Assembly: GCF_029504575.1 (NCBI RefSeq)
Contig: NZ_JAQFII010000001.1
Coordinates: forward strand, 1,078,501 to 1,142,500
Source of the DNA: Streptomyces sp. SPB162
Lineage (GTDB): Bacteria; Actinomycetota; Actinomycetes; Streptomycetales; Streptomycetaceae
Direction of reading: 5' to 3'
DNA: 64,000 bases
Under the pieces are notes generated by a model, which searched no databases, was not told the origin of the DNA, and saw only the letters and a list, made by a program, of their open reading frames with translations. Position numbers and translations under genes: made by a program. This document shows, in pieces, positions 34,867 to 43,435 of the stretch; the stretch's first letter is position 1, and each line of letters starts with the position of its first letter.

Positions 34867-36092
34867 CGGTCCGCCCTCGTGGTGACGGTGATCTCGTCAG
34901 CGGCGGTGTCAAGGCGTCCGGTGACCTCGGCGGTGGTGCGGCCGGTGACGATGTAGAACCCGGCCCGAGCGGTGAACAGGTCGCCATCGGGCGGCAGGAC
35001 GAGCTGGTCGCCGATCTCGCGGATCCACTGCACCTGGCGCAGCCAGGGGGTGTGGGCGGCGAAGGGCTGGTTGATGTGCCGCGCGGTGAGAGTGCCGGAG
35101 GCGTCCGGGTAGAGCATGCGGATGCCCGCAGCCCCGCAGCGGGTCGGGGCAAGGTCCGGCGCTCGGCCGCAGGCGAGATCGGCGGCGGCCCGAGGCAGGT
35201 CGATGCCAGTGGCGAGACGGACGAGGTGACCGATCATGTCGCCGCCGAGGCGCGCGTTGACCTCGATCAGCCGCGGACCCCCGTCCACAAGGCGCAGTTC
35301 GACGTGCTGCACGCCGTCGGTGATACCCAGGGCCTTGACTGCGGCAGCGGCGGCCGGGGCGACCTGGGCCAGGAGCGGGTCGGAGGCATCGACGGTGTGC
35401 CCAGTCTCGTCGAAGTACGGCGCGGGGCCGAGGTGCTTACGGGTCACGGCGACCGCAGTGGTCGTGCCGCGGTGGGTGACACATTCGACCGAGACTTCCG
35501 GCCCGTCGAGGTACTCCTCGACCAGGACGCCGGTGTCCTCGCGGCTGCGGCTCGCGCCGGCCGAGGCGAACGCGAACGCGGCGGGCAGCTCTTCGGGCCG
35601 GTCGACGCGGATCACGCCGATGCTCCCCGCGAACGCCGCGGGCTTGACGACTGCCGGCAAGCCGAGGGTCATCGTCGCCAGGCCGGCTTCCAACAGGTTC
35701 GGCGCCCTCATCGAGGCGGCCGAGGGCACGCCATGGCGGGCGAACAAGGTGCGGGCGGTGGTCTTGTTGCGGCAGGCCCGCATCACCTCAACGGACGTCG
35801 CGGACAGACCGAGCGCGCGAGCGAGACGGGCGGTGGGGACGAGGTGCCACTCGTCCCAGGTGACCACGCCGGCAAGGTCGTGGCACTCGGCCAGCGCTCG
35901 GCCGCCGGCGAGCAGCGCTGCGGGGTCGCTCAGATCGACGACGGCGTGGGCGACGATGAACGGCTTCTCCCACGACGGCTCGGTGCCGGTGAGCAGGACG
36001 ACGTCGTACGCGGCGGCCACCTGCTCCAGGCAGTAGCCGCGATAGGTCTCGTCGCCGGGAGAAACGACGAGCAGGAGGGGACGAGCGGACAA
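34863..36092 (-). CDS. ATP-grasp ligase
   Basis: The 409-residue protein shows ATP-grasp features in order: an N-terminal pre-ATP domain, CRNKTTARTLFARHGVPSA, VVKPAAFAGSIGV (nucleotide Lys and glycine loop), VEEYLDGPEVSVECV, and the metal site LRLVDGGPRLIEVNARLGGD with Glu and Asn. Such enzymes form amide bonds between amino acids or peptides by acyl phosphates. The start is TTG, fixed by GGAGAA eight bases upstream. It is preceded by a short peptide frame and an MFS gene, so it may make and export a small peptide-like metabolite; this is inference. Confidence 0.85.
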   Translation of the reverse strand: MSARPLLLVVSPGDETYRGYCLEQVAAAYDVVLLTGTEPSWEKPFIVAHAVVDLSDPAALLAGGRALAECHDLAGVVTWDEWHLVPTARLARALGLSATSVEVMRACRNKTTARTLFARHGVPSAASMRAPNLLEAGLATMTLGLPAVVKPAAFAGSIGVIRVDRPEELPAAFAFASAGASRSREDTGVLVEEYLDGPEVSVECVTHRGTTTAVAVTRKHLGPAPYFDETGHTVDASDPLLAQVAPAAAAAVKALGITDGVQHVELRLVDGGPRLIEVNARLGGDMIGHLVRLATGIDLPRAAADLACGRAPDLAPTRCGAAGIRMLYPDASGTLTARHINQPFAAHTPWLRQVQWIREIGDQLVLPPDGDLFTARAGFYIVTGRTTAEVTGRLDTAADEITVTTRADR

Positions 36093-36142
36093 GAAGTGGT
36101 TCTCCGTATCGGTGGGCGGCAGGACGAGAGAAGAGGGGCGTC

Positions 36143-36316
36143 TCAGGCAATACGGCGGCGGCCCAGGTCTTGAAGCTCACCCGAGTGGCGCCGGCGGCCA
36201 GACGGCGGGTGGCCATACCCTTCTGGGCCCGGTGAACGTACGGGTTGTGGCGTCGAAGGCGGGAACTGCTTCGTGATGGTGCGACCGGGCGCGCGGCGCG
36301 ATCCGAGGACGGCCAT
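36143..36316 (-). CDS. Possible small peptide between MFS and ATP-grasp genes
   Basis: A 57-codon ATG frame (MAVLGSRRAPGRTITKQFPP, continuing with PSTPQPVRSPGPEGYG and ending LQDLGRRRIA) fits exactly into the 261-base gap. A purine-rich GTGGGGAA lies about ten bases upstream of the ATG. It has no similarity I recognise to known ATP-grasp RiPP precursors. It is listed because short peptides next to ATP-grasp ligases can be their substrates; it may be non-coding. Confidence 0.3.
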   Translation of the reverse strand: MAVLGSRRAPGRTITKQFPPSTPQPVRSPGPEGYGHPPSGRRRHSGELQDLGRRRIA

Positions 36317-36353
36317 GGACAGAAGTTCCCCACGGGCTGGGAACGCAGCAGGG

Positions 36354-37589
36354 TCAGGCGCGCAGGGCGGGATCAGTGCGCAGGCGGACGAAGGCGCAGA
36401 ACAGTCCCAGGGCCTGCAGCGCGGCGCAGACGGTGATGACGCGGCCCAGCGCGTCGGGCGGGGTGAGCGCGGTGAGCACACCGGCGACGGGGAAGGGCAG
36501 CAGGAGGATGAGGTTCGTCGCCGACAGGGTGCTGCCGAACCTCTCCGGAGGGATCAGACGCGAGCGCAGGGTGCGCAGGACGACCGTCATGCCGCCTTCG
36601 CCCGCCATGAGGACCGCGACCAAGACGAGGTAGGACCGGTAGTCGGGGGCCTGGGCAGCGGCAAGACAGCCGAGCGAGGAGAGGGCGGCGCAGGCGGCGC
36701 CAACGGGCCACAGGCCGAGGCGGTCGAGCGCGAACCGGCAGAGGGTGACGCTGAGGAGCGTCGCTGCGGCAGCGGCGGACCAGACCAGGCCGACAGCGGT
36801 GGTGGACTGCCCGAAATGCTTGACGACGATCACGGGGCCGGCCGCTTGGAGAAGGCCGGTGGCCAGATTGGACAAGGTCAGTCCGGTCACGAGCCAGCCG
36901 AGCGCGGGCAGCGAGCGGATGGTGCGCAACCCGGTGAGCAGTCCGGTGCCGGACTCCCCCTTCGGTGCACGGGCCGGTGCCACGGGCGAGGGCGGAGTGC
37001 GCAGGGCCAGCAGCGCGGCAAGCAGCGAGAGCATGGTGATCACCGCGAGCATCGGCGGCGGCCCAGCAAGCAAGAGCACTCCGGCGAGCGCCGGACCGGT
37101 CAGGGTCGCCGTCTGGTCGATGCCGAGCAGGGCGGCCTGGACACGGTGGGCCTGCCGTCCGGCTCTGCGTCCGGCGGCGGCGCCCGCGGTCTCGGCCGCG
37201 ATATAGCTGAACTCGGTGAGCACGCCGGTCGTCGCCGCCAGCACCATCACGGTCGCGCTCGCCACGGTGCCGGACGGATGGAGGTAGAGCAGGACCGCGC
37301 CGACGGTCAGTGCCAGCGCCCGGCCCAGGGAGGCCAGCCGGAAGACCACCGAGGCACCGCGCCGGTCGACAGCCGATCCGGCCCACCCGAACGCAATGAG
37401 CCGCGGGATCCATTCCAGGGCGAAGGCTGCGCCCGCCAGCGCGGCGGAGCGCGTCGTAGCCAGGACGAGCAGCGGGATGCCGTGGGTGGACATCGCGAAC
37501 GCCAACGCGTCCGCCGTGCGCGGCAGGTAGATGCTTCGCATCAGCCCGCCGGTGCGGCGTGCGTGCCGGGGGTTGACCGCTGTGCTCAC
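36354..37589 (-). CDS. MFS transporter
   Basis: The 411-residue protein has about twelve hydrophobic helices and a central cytoplasmic loop (RTPPSPVAPARAPKGESGTG), an MFS_1/MFS_3-like drug or metabolite exporter. The motif-A region reads WAGSAVDRRGA. The GTG start overlaps the stop of the upstream regulator (GTGA). It probably exports the product of the neighbouring ATP-grasp enzyme. Confidence 0.9.
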   Translation of the reverse strand: MSTAVNPRHARRTGGLMRSIYLPRTADALAFAMSTHGIPLLVLATTRSAALAGAAFALEWIPRLIAFGWAGSAVDRRGASVVFRLASLGRALALTVGAVLLYLHPSGTVASATVMVLAATTGVLTEFSYIAAETAGAAAGRRAGRQAHRVQAALLGIDQTATLTGPALAGVLLLAGPPPMLAVITMLSLLAALLALRTPPSPVAPARAPKGESGTGLLTGLRTIRSLPALGWLVTGLTLSNLATGLLQAAGPVIVVKHFGQSTTAVGLVWSAAAAATLLSVTLCRFALDRLGLWPVGAACAALSSLGCLAAAQAPDYRSYLVLVAVLMAGEGGMTVVLRTLRSRLIPPERFGSTLSATNLILLLPFPVAGVLTALTPPDALGRVITVCAALQALGLFCAFVRLRTDPALRA

Positions 37590-38089
37590 GCGACCGGCTC
37601 GGGCTCAGAGACTCTGGTCACCTGGGGGTTTTCGGCCAGCCACTGGATCAGGAGTGTGCGGGGACGGGCCAGGCCTGCCTCGGTTCCGCCGCTGATCAGC
37701 GGGGAGGGACGGTCGGCTCGCTCGGCGGTGAGCGATGGTGCCAAAAGGTCGAGGACGTGCCGGATACGGCTGCTGAACTCGCAGACGGGGGCGGGGACGG
37801 TGTGCCGCCGGGCCCAGCGGGCCATCGCGTCGTACAGGTCTGCCAACTCCATCCCGGCGTCTGTCAGTTCCAGACCGGCGCCGGGCGCGACCCGGACGAG
37901 ACCGTGAGCGCGGGCCGTGCCGGAAGCACTCCGCAGTTGGCGCGTGGAGAGGTCGGGCAGGACGCCGGCCAGCCGTCGCGGCGGTACGGCGCCGTTGTCG
38001 TCGATCTCGGTGACCAAGCGGACCAGGGGGCGCGAGGCGAGCAGTTCGACAGCGCGGTGCACTTCGGCAGAGGTGTAGAGGGTGCTCAT
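37586..38089 (-). CDS. Winged-helix regulator (single domain)
   Basis: The 167-residue protein shows a winged helix of HxlR/MarR type (RLVTEIDDNGAVPPRRLAGV, LPDLSTRQLRSASGTARAHG, LELTDAGMELADLYDAMARW). It overlaps both neighbours by four bases, so the three genes are one translational unit. With the larger HxlR protein upstream it likely controls the MFS and ATP-grasp operon. Confidence 0.75.
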   Translation of the reverse strand: MSTLYTSAEVHRAVELLASRPLVRLVTEIDDNGAVPPRRLAGVLPDLSTRQLRSASGTARAHGLVRVAPGAGLELTDAGMELADLYDAMARWARRHTVPAPVCEFSSRIRHVLDLLAPSLTAERADRPSPLISGGTEAGLARPRTLLIQWLAENPQVTRVSEPEPVA

Positions 38090-38928
38090 CGGCGCGGGCC
38101 TCCCGCCGGCACGGCTGCCTTCGGGCGGGCGGTCGTGGGGTGCGAGAAGAGATCACGGTTGTGCCACGTCAGAGAGGACTGGGGCGGCCGAGCGGGCGGG
38201 AGATCCGCGGGGGCCGGCCGTGACTGGCTGCTTACCCACGGCCTCTGCGCGGGCTTCGCCTGCGGGATTCCCCAGACCGGGTGTTGGGACGCCTGGTCGA
38301 GGGGCTGCCCGGCGGACCAGGCGGACAGGGTGCCGAGAACGGGGCTCAGGCCGTCGCCTGCTGCGGAGAGCCGGTAGGGCCGGCCGGTGCCCTTGGTGTC
38401 GACGAGGCCGTCGGCGACCAACTGCCGAAGCGGCGGGTAGATGTTGGTCCAGTCGCTGCTGGGCATCACGATCCGGGCCAGGGCCCGCCCGCTTACCTCT
38501 TGGCGGGACTTGAGCACCCACAGGATGGCGGCGGCGTGACGCCGGGTGAGCAGGGTGAGGCCGTCCTCGATCTGCTCGATCGCGGGCACCGGGCGGGCCG
38601 CCTTCTCCAGGTGTTCCTCGGCCCAGGTGACGATCACCGGCAGGACCGGCAGCAGTGCAACACCACGTTTGGTGTGGCCGTAGGTCACGTGTCGTGAGGT
38701 GTGTTCGGTGCGCTCGACGAGTCCGGCGTCGCACAGCGCCTTGAGCTTGGGGTGGAGCTGGCCGTTCTGCAGCCAGGACACCTTGGCCGCCAGCTCGCTG
38801 TAGCGCAGCGGCGGGCCGGAGAGGGCCAGGAGGATCCTCACGTTCCAGCGCGGGGTGATCATGGCCAGGGCCTCGGTGACCCGGGCGATGTCAGCGTCGG
38901 TGTCAGGGTGTAGAGCGGTCATGGCCAA
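38086..38928 (-). CDS. Tandem HxlR-type transcriptional regulator
   Basis: The 280-residue protein contains two HxlR-like winged helices: residues about 15-105 (ALAMITPRWNVRILLALSGP, LQNGQLHPKLKALCDAGLVE) and about 120-200 (LTRRHAAAILWVLKSRQEVS, PPLRQLVADGLVDT), followed by a Pro-rich tail. Single-domain HxlR is the norm, so the duplication is unusual. A TTG start eight bases after AGGAG is preferred; an ATG two codons later is possible. It is the first gene of the operon that ends with the DUF317 gene. Confidence 0.8.
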   Translation of the reverse strand: MAMTALHPDTDADIARVTEALAMITPRWNVRILLALSGPPLRYSELAAKVSWLQNGQLHPKLKALCDAGLVERTEHTSRHVTYGHTKRGVALLPVLPVIVTWAEEHLEKAARPVPAIEQIEDGLTLLTRRHAAAILWVLKSRQEVSGRALARIVMPSSDWTNIYPPLRQLVADGLVDTKGTGRPYRLSAAGDGLSPVLGTLSAWSAGQPLDQASQHPVWGIPQAKPAQRPWVSSQSRPAPADLPPARPPQSSLTWHNRDLFSHPTTARPKAAVPAGGPRR

Positions 38929-38970
38929 GGCAGGAACTCCTGGGTAAATAAAGGGGGGATGGTCTGCGGG

Positions 38971-39384
38971 TCAGCGGCTGTGCGCCGGGCTCTGCGCCGC
39001 AAGAGGCGGAGCTGGAGCAGGCGTCGAGGAAGCCGGCGGGGCCGGCCTCGGGGCCGGGATCCGTGCCAGGCTTTGCAGGACGGCGGCGACCGATTTGGCC
39101 TGGACCTCGCGGACGGCGACGGCTTCGGCGAGGCGGCGTGCACCGTCGAGGAGGTGGGCGACCTCGTGCGGGCCGATCTGCCGCTCGGGGTGTATGAGCC
39201 GGGCGATGTGGGCGCGGTGGAGGTCGATCCTGCGCTCGGCGAGGGCGAGATCGTCGTGCATGCCGAGCAGGGCGGAGAGCATGCCGGGCGGCTGGTCCTG
39301 GGCGTGCGCTTCGAGGTCGGCGAGCGGTGCGCCGTACAGGTCCTCGATCCGTCCGGCTATGTCGGTGGACTTGGGGTGGGGCAA
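38971..39384 (-). CDS. Hypothetical protein of the mobile element
   Basis: A 137-residue, largely helical, charged protein (DIAGRIEDLYGAPLADLEAH, LLDGARRLAEAVAVREVQAK) with an Ala/Pro-rich tail. It follows two similar-sized hypothetical genes on the same strand and resembles helper proteins of Streptomyces conjugative elements in composition only. A TTG at 39384 avoids overlap with the upstream gene; a GTG at 39426 is an alternative start. Confidence 0.6.
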   Translation of the reverse strand: MPHPKSTDIAGRIEDLYGAPLADLEAHAQDQPPGMLSALLGMHDDLALAERRIDLHRAHIARLIHPERQIGPHEVAHLLDGARRLAEAVAVREVQAKSVAAVLQSLARIPAPRPAPPASSTPAPAPPLAAQSPAHSR

Positions 39385-39394
39385 TCGAGGGCTT

Positions 39395-39838
39395 TCACGG
39401 TCGGCGGGCCCGGGCCGCCCCGGCACGCGGGGGTGCCCGGGCGGCAGACAGGGGCAGGGTTGCGGTGGCCCTGAGCTGTGCCGTGCGAACGGGCCGCGCC
39501 TGCTGGGCGGGCGGGGGCATGGTGCGCAGCAGCTCGCCGAGGGCAGCGCGGTAGCCGTCGCGGGCCTCCAGTGCGGCTTCCAGCCACTGCGCGTCGAAGC
39601 GGAGCTTGTCCGCCGAGAGTTCGCCCATGTCGCGGTCCGGATCCATGTCGGCGTGGACTCGGTCGCGGACGCGGGCGACCTGCTCCTCGGCGAGTGCCAG
39701 GAAGGACCGCAGTTCTAGGGCCCGGGCGAGCGCGGGCGAGGCATCGTCCCCGGCGGCCGCCTCGTACAGTTCGGGGACCGGATTACCAAAGCCCTTCTGC
39801 AGGTCGGCATCCACGGTGCAGGCCTTGCCCCGGCTCAT
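39395..39838 (-). CDS. Hypothetical helical protein of the mobile element
   Basis: The 147-residue protein is mostly helical (ALARALELRSFLALAEEQVA, LRFDAQWLEAALEARDGYRA) with an Ala/Arg-rich tail. The ATG (MSRGKACTVDADLQK) overlaps the stop of the preceding gene by four bases. I do not recognise the family. Confidence 0.65.
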   Translation of the reverse strand: MSRGKACTVDADLQKGFGNPVPELYEAAAGDDASPALARALELRSFLALAEEQVARVRDRVHADMDPDRDMGELSADKLRFDAQWLEAALEARDGYRAALGELLRTMPPPAQQARPVRTAQLRATATLPLSAARAPPRAGAARARRP

Positions 39839-40317
39839 CGGGTTGCCCTTGCCGATCGCCACGCTGTCGCCGGTGCGGTTGTACCCGCGGGCCGGTTGGG
39901 GGCGCTGGTGTGCACCGCCGGGCCGGTGCGGGGTCGGAGGCGGGCGAGGCGCTTTGCGGCGAGGTCCTTCTTCCCCGGGGCGTCCGTGTCGAGGAGCCAT
40001 CGCACGACCATTGCACGGCCGTCGCGGGCGGTGACGGCCGCGTTCACCCGGTGGGCGAGGTCCATCGTCGGGTCGTCGACCTCACTGGGCTGCGTCTGCA
40101 GTGCGACGAGGAGGTCGAATTCCGCGCGCTCCAGCACGGACTGGGCCTCGACGAGAAGGCCGTGCCACTTGACGACGTCTGTGGCGTCAACGTCCGCGGT
40201 CGGCGCGGCGGCGACCGCGGCCTTCAACTGGTCCATGCCCACGCCGAAGCGCGCTTCGATCCGTTCGGTGAGGATGCCCACGACATCCGCAGAATCCTCG
40301 GATACGCATTCGGACAA
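39835..40317 (-). CDS. Hypothetical helical protein of the mobile element
   Basis: About 160 residues: an N-terminal helical region (ILTERIEARFGVGMDQLKAA), VVKWHGLLVEAQSVLERAEF and LLVALQTQPSEVDDPTMDLA, then a basic Ala/Pro tail. The TTG start is chosen because AGGAG lies six bases upstream; a longer frame upstream lacks coding character. It is the first of three co-linear hypothetical genes with overlapping ends. Confidence 0.65.
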   Translation of the reverse strand: MSECVSEDSADVVGILTERIEARFGVGMDQLKAAVAAAPTADVDATDVVKWHGLLVEAQSVLERAEFDLLVALQTQPSEVDDPTMDLAHRVNAAVTARDGRAMVVRWLLDTDAPGKKDLAAKRLARLRPRTGPAVHTSAPNRPAGTTAPATAWRSARATR

Positions 40318-40412
40318 GGGGGTCTCCTGTTCTGGGGAGGCCGATGCGTAGGAAAGGTGAGGGGCCCCGTACCGGGCGATCGGGCGCTTGCCCGGGACGT
40401 GCTGAAGTCCGG

Positions 40413-40760
40413 TCAGTCCAGGCACATACGTACGTCGCGGTAGACGTAGGTGCCGGAGACCCAGCCCTTGACGTCGGTTGTCTTGTCTGTGATGTAGACC
40501 CAGTTGCCGCTCTTCTTGGAGCCGGTGAACTTGTGGCTCTTGTAGAGCACGCCGAGCGCCGTGGACTTCGAGCTGGCCTTGGACCGGATAGTCACAGCCT
40601 TGGCGTGCACTGCGTACGGCAGCGGCGGAAGGGACGAGCAGCCGCTCGCAGGGAGAGCTGAGTCGGCGGTCGGTGCCGCGTTGGCGGTGGTGGCGGACAG
40701 CACCGGCAGAGCGAGTGCGCCGAGCATGGCAGCGGATATGGCAATTCGGGTGGAGCGCAT
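40413..40760 (-). CDS. Secreted SH3-domain protein
   Basis: The 115-residue protein has a clear signal peptide (STRIAISAAMLGALALPVLS, cleavage after ANA) and a bacterial SH3 domain (KAVTIRSKASSKSTALGVLY, GNWVYITDKTTDVKGWVSG). Such domains bind peptidoglycan. Its promoter region contains the CGCCGGTT-N5-AACCGGCG dyad that recurs at 57.45 kb, so it is probably co-regulated with the gene there. GGAGG lies 11 bases before the ATG. Confidence 0.85.
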   Translation of the reverse strand: MRSTRIAISAAMLGALALPVLSATTANAAPTADSALPASGCSSLPPLPYAVHAKAVTIRSKASSKSTALGVLYKSHKFTGSKKSGNWVYITDKTTDVKGWVSGTYVYRDVRMCLD

Positions 40761-40846
40761 GCGGAAGAAACCTCCGTGAAGGCGTGGGGAATGTACGGAA
40801 GGGTGCCGCGGGGTTGTCCCGGCGGCTGTATAAGAGTCCGGAGAAT

Positions 40847-40867
40847 CGCCGGTTTGGCTAACCGGCG
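40847..40867. promoter_or_regulatory. 21-bp dyad operator, copy A
   Basis: CGCCGGTT-TGGCT-AACCGGCG is a perfect 8-bp inverted repeat. It and the flanking AGTCCGGAG are repeated in reverse orientation at 57.45 kb. In both places the dyad lies just upstream of a -10-like sequence (TTATAC here on the minus strand) and the next gene. It is probably the binding site of an element-encoded regulator. Confidence 0.65.
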
Positions 40868-40907
40868 ATCATCGACTATGTTGCGCCGCCCGCCTCGGGC
40901 TGAGCGC

Positions 40908-41651
40908 TCAGCGCGAACGGCTGGGCAGGCGCGGAGCAGGGGCCTTCGCCACACCGGCCGGACGGCTGGCGGCGGCTGCCGGGCGGACCGGCGGGAGAGG
41001 GCCGGCCTCGCCAGCGAGCCGGTCGTCGCACCACTGCAGGGCCTCGCCCACCGTGTCGAAGCCGCCCTCGCGCAGGGTGTGCGTCCACGCCCTGGTGTCG
41101 ACCTCTTCGACCACGACGCGGAACGGCGACGGGGCACGCTCGTCCAGGGCGCGCAGGACCACGACGACGACCATGTCGTCGGGGTCGTCGCTGGTGTAGG
41201 AGTAGCCCGTGGCGTAGTGGTCGCCGTCGTCGGCGAGGCGTCGCTCCAGCGCTCGCGTGGCATCGTCCGCCGGCGGCGGCCCCAATTCGAGGTCGAGGCC
41301 GATGGCGTCGTGCGGGCAGCCGCGGTGGATGAGCCAGGACTGCGCCATCGCGGGCAGCGGCAGCAAGGCCTGCTCGAAGCTGAACGTCTGCTTCTCGTAG
41401 TCTCGTTGCAGATGCACGGCGAGCACCTGGGGCGTGCCGGGATGTCCCCAGGTCGCGGTGCGGTCGAACAGGGCATAGTAGCTGTGCTGCCCGTCGTGGT
41501 GTAGGGCGAGTGGGACGAGCATGTCCTCGTGGACGCCGATCCTGCGGTAGAAGTCGAGGTATTTCTCCTCGTCGGCGTCGAGGTCGTCGAGGTCGAAGTC
41601 GACTTGGGGGATGGGCTTCCGGACCGGCGCCGGTTCGGTGGGAGACAACAA
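40908..41651 (-). CDS. Hypothetical protein of the mobile element
   Basis: The 247-residue acidic protein (DFDLDDLDADEEKYLDFYRR, GYSYTSDDPDDMVVVVVLRA, FRVVVEEVDTRAWTHTL) has a mixed alpha/beta pattern and an Ala/Pro/Arg tail. No known motif is seen. It precedes the operator and SH3 gene and is co-directional with a pseudogene upstream. Confidence 0.7.
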   Translation of the reverse strand: MLSPTEPAPVRKPIPQVDFDLDDLDADEEKYLDFYRRIGVHEDMLVPLALHHDGQHSYYALFDRTATWGHPGTPQVLAVHLQRDYEKQTFSFEQALLPLPAMAQSWLIHRGCPHDAIGLDLELGPPPADDATRALERRLADDGDHYATGYSYTSDDPDDMVVVVVLRALDERAPSPFRVVVEEVDTRAWTHTLREGGFDTVGEALQWCDDRLAGEAGPLPPVRPAAAASRPAGVAKAPAPRLPSRSR

Positions 41652-41669
41652 GGGGCCTTTCGGTGGAGT

Positions 41670-42038
41670 TCAGCGCCGCTGTGCCGGGGTGGACCGCGAT
41701 GGGCCGGGGCGAGCTGGGACCTTCGACGTCCGCGTCGTGGGGGTCCTGCAGGCGGCGAACAGCGCGGCAGTGGTCGCTGCCGCGGTTTCGACGGGCTCCA
41801 AGGCGGCGAGCACCGACCGGGCGGCGGCGTCCCTCGCGTCGGCAAGCTCTTCCATCCGGTCCACAGTGCGGTCGATGCGCCTGAACAGGGCGCCGTCGAC
41901 ATCGAACTAGCCGGTGGCAAGACGGTTGAGGAAGCGCAGGTAGAAGATGACGCCAGTCTGGGTCTTGGCCAGCTCCCAGTGCCAGTCGACCAGCAGGGCG
42001 TGCTGGTCGTCGAGGACGCCACGGTCGCGCTAGGCCAT
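41670..42038 (-). pseudogene. Small helical protein gene with two in-frame amber codons
   Basis: From ATG (42036-42038) the frame reads M-A-TAG, then RDRGVLDDQHALLVDWHWEL, AKTQTGVIFYLRFLNRLATG, a second TAG (41907-41909), then FDVDGALFRRIDRTVDRMEE, LADARDAAARSVLAALEPVE to a natural stop. The two TAGs are 123 bases apart and the whole 123-codon frame keeps helical coding character, so the gene is intact apart from two nonsense codons, both possibly CAG to TAG changes. A shorter protein from the internal ATG in VDRMEEL could still be made. Confidence 0.6.
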
Positions 42039-42151
42039 AGGGTGTCGATGTCGTGCCCGGTGGCGGCTTCGAGGCGATGGTCGAGCGGAGAGACCGCAAG
42101 CCGGGTGGGTGTCGGCACGGGTTCAGGGGACGTGGACGACGCTCGATGCGT

Positions 42152-42637
42152 TCATCGGGTGGGATGGTGCGCGGGGCTCGGTGCGGGACGGGGCAGACCC
42201 GGCGTCGCGGTGAACGGCGGACCGGGCAGGGGCACGGGCGCGCGGGTGGTCAGCTGCGGGGAACGGGAGCGTGCCGCGTGGGTGCGGGCGCTCAGCGGTC
42301 GGCGAGTCATGCCCAGACGGCGGCCGACCTCGTCGTAGACGTCGTTGCCCGCTCGCGGCCGGATCGCGACGACGTGGATCTCCTTGCGGTGGGCGGATTC
42401 CGCGGGTGCCGGGCGGACTCCGTAAACGACGCGCCAGTCCCTGCGCGAGTCCACGAACAGCTTCCTGAAACCCTCCAGGTCACCGTCGAGGCGCAACCCG
42501 GACCGCTGCCCGTTCACGACTTCCTGCAGGTAGGCGAGGGTCAGGTCGCGTACGTCGCTTGGGGCCTGGAGGAGATCGGTCAGCGCGCGCGGATCGAAGC
42601 TCAGTCCAAAGGCAGGCTGTCCCTGTCCCGCGGTCAT
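42152..42637 (-). CDS. RelE/ParE-fold protein
   Basis: The 161-residue protein has a C-terminally extended RelE-like core: DLTLAYLQEVVNGQRSGLRL, LEGFRKLFVDSRRDWRVVYG, KEIHVVAIRPRAGNDVYDEV. This matches ribosome-dependent RNase or gyrase-inhibitor toxin folds common on actinobacterial plasmids. No obvious antitoxin gene is adjacent; the DUF4913 protein upstream overlaps its start by four bases (ATGA). Activity as a toxin is therefore uncertain. Confidence 0.7.
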   Translation of the reverse strand: MTAGQGQPAFGLSFDPRALTDLLQAPSDVRDLTLAYLQEVVNGQRSGLRLDGDLEGFRKLFVDSRRDWRVVYGVRPAPAESAHRKEIHVVAIRPRAGNDVYDEVGRRLGMTRRPLSARTHAARSRSPQLTTRAPVPLPGPPFTATPGLPRPAPSPAHHPTR

Positions 42638-43284
42638 GACGTCGGCTCGTCCGGCTCCGCGGGCCCTGCGGCTTCCGCCGTGGCCGCCGTCTCCGTGCGT
42701 ACGGAAGGCGGCGGGCCGGGCAGGAGACGGTGTGCGGGCCGATCGGGAGAGGTCATGCAGGCCGACAGCGGGCCGCCCGGTGCACGGATCGCGGCGACGG
42801 CGTGCGTGAGGAAGTCCCGGTGCCACACGAGCAGGCCGGAGAGCCCGGATTCGGGGTCCTTGTGCTGCTGGTAGGCGAGCCACAAGGCATGCAGCCAGGC
42901 CACGACGTCGTCGTGCTCCTGCCACTGCAGACACCAGGGCGCCGCGGTGGTGACCTCCGCCCCGTAGACCGGGAGGAAGAAGTCGTCAACCCAGTCGGAC
43001 AAAGCGTCGAGTTCGTCCTCGCGTTCCTCTCCGTCCAGTTCCAGGATCGGATGGGGCTCCGATAGAGCAGCGGTCGGCGAGCCGCCGAGTCCCGGAATGC
43101 CGAACGCGGCGAACGGTGATCCACTCGGCGACGGGGCAGATGCGAGGTGGTCGAGTTGCTGAGCCTGTTGCGCCGACTGCTCCATAAGCCGCCGCACGCT
43201 CGCCTCGATTCCCTCCAGCTGCGGATCCGGAAGGCGAATCGGCTCCAACTCTTCGTCGTCGGCGGGTTTTGCGGATTCGGGCAT
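42634..43284 (-). CDS. DUF4913 protein
   Basis: The 216-residue protein contains the DUF4913 core (WVDDFFLPVYG, WCLQWQEHDDVVAWLHALWL, SGLLVWHRDFLTHAVAAIRA) between charged or low-complexity ends. DUF4913 is typical of actinobacterial plasmids and integrative elements and its function is unknown. It is translationally coupled to the RelE-like gene. Confidence 0.85.
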   Translation of the reverse strand: MPESAKPADDEELEPIRLPDPQLEGIEASVRRLMEQSAQQAQQLDHLASAPSPSGSPFAAFGIPGLGGSPTAALSEPHPILELDGEEREDELDALSDWVDDFFLPVYGAEVTTAAPWCLQWQEHDDVVAWLHALWLAYQQHKDPESGLSGLLVWHRDFLTHAVAAIRAPGGPLSACMTSPDRPAHRLLPGPPPSVRTETAATAEAAGPAEPDEPTS

Positions 43285-43435
43285 GGAGAAGTTCGGCCTC
43301 CTATGAGACGCGGAATGAGGGAAGTGCGGGGCGCTCTCGCGTGCCGCCGCCAGCGGATTGCACGTTGCTTCGGCGGTATTCCACCGAAAGCTGCGCGTGG
43401 GAGCTGGTCGCCGTGGCGGCGGGCAAGGGCCCGGC

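Noticed and set aside
36143..36316. Known ATP-grasp RiPP (graspetide) precursor
   Set aside because: The short frame lacks the conserved leader and core patterns of those precursors; kept only as a possible peptide.
40592..42118. Very long antisense-like frame of more than 500 codons on the minus strand
   Set aside because: It overlaps three better genes, is composed of Ser/Arg/Pro/Thr with no family character, and arises from the third-position GC bias of the real genes.
42152..43284. Complete toxin-antitoxin pair of RelE-like protein with DUF4913
   Set aside because: DUF4913 has no known antitoxin function and is larger than usual antitoxins; the RelE-like fold alone does not prove a toxin.
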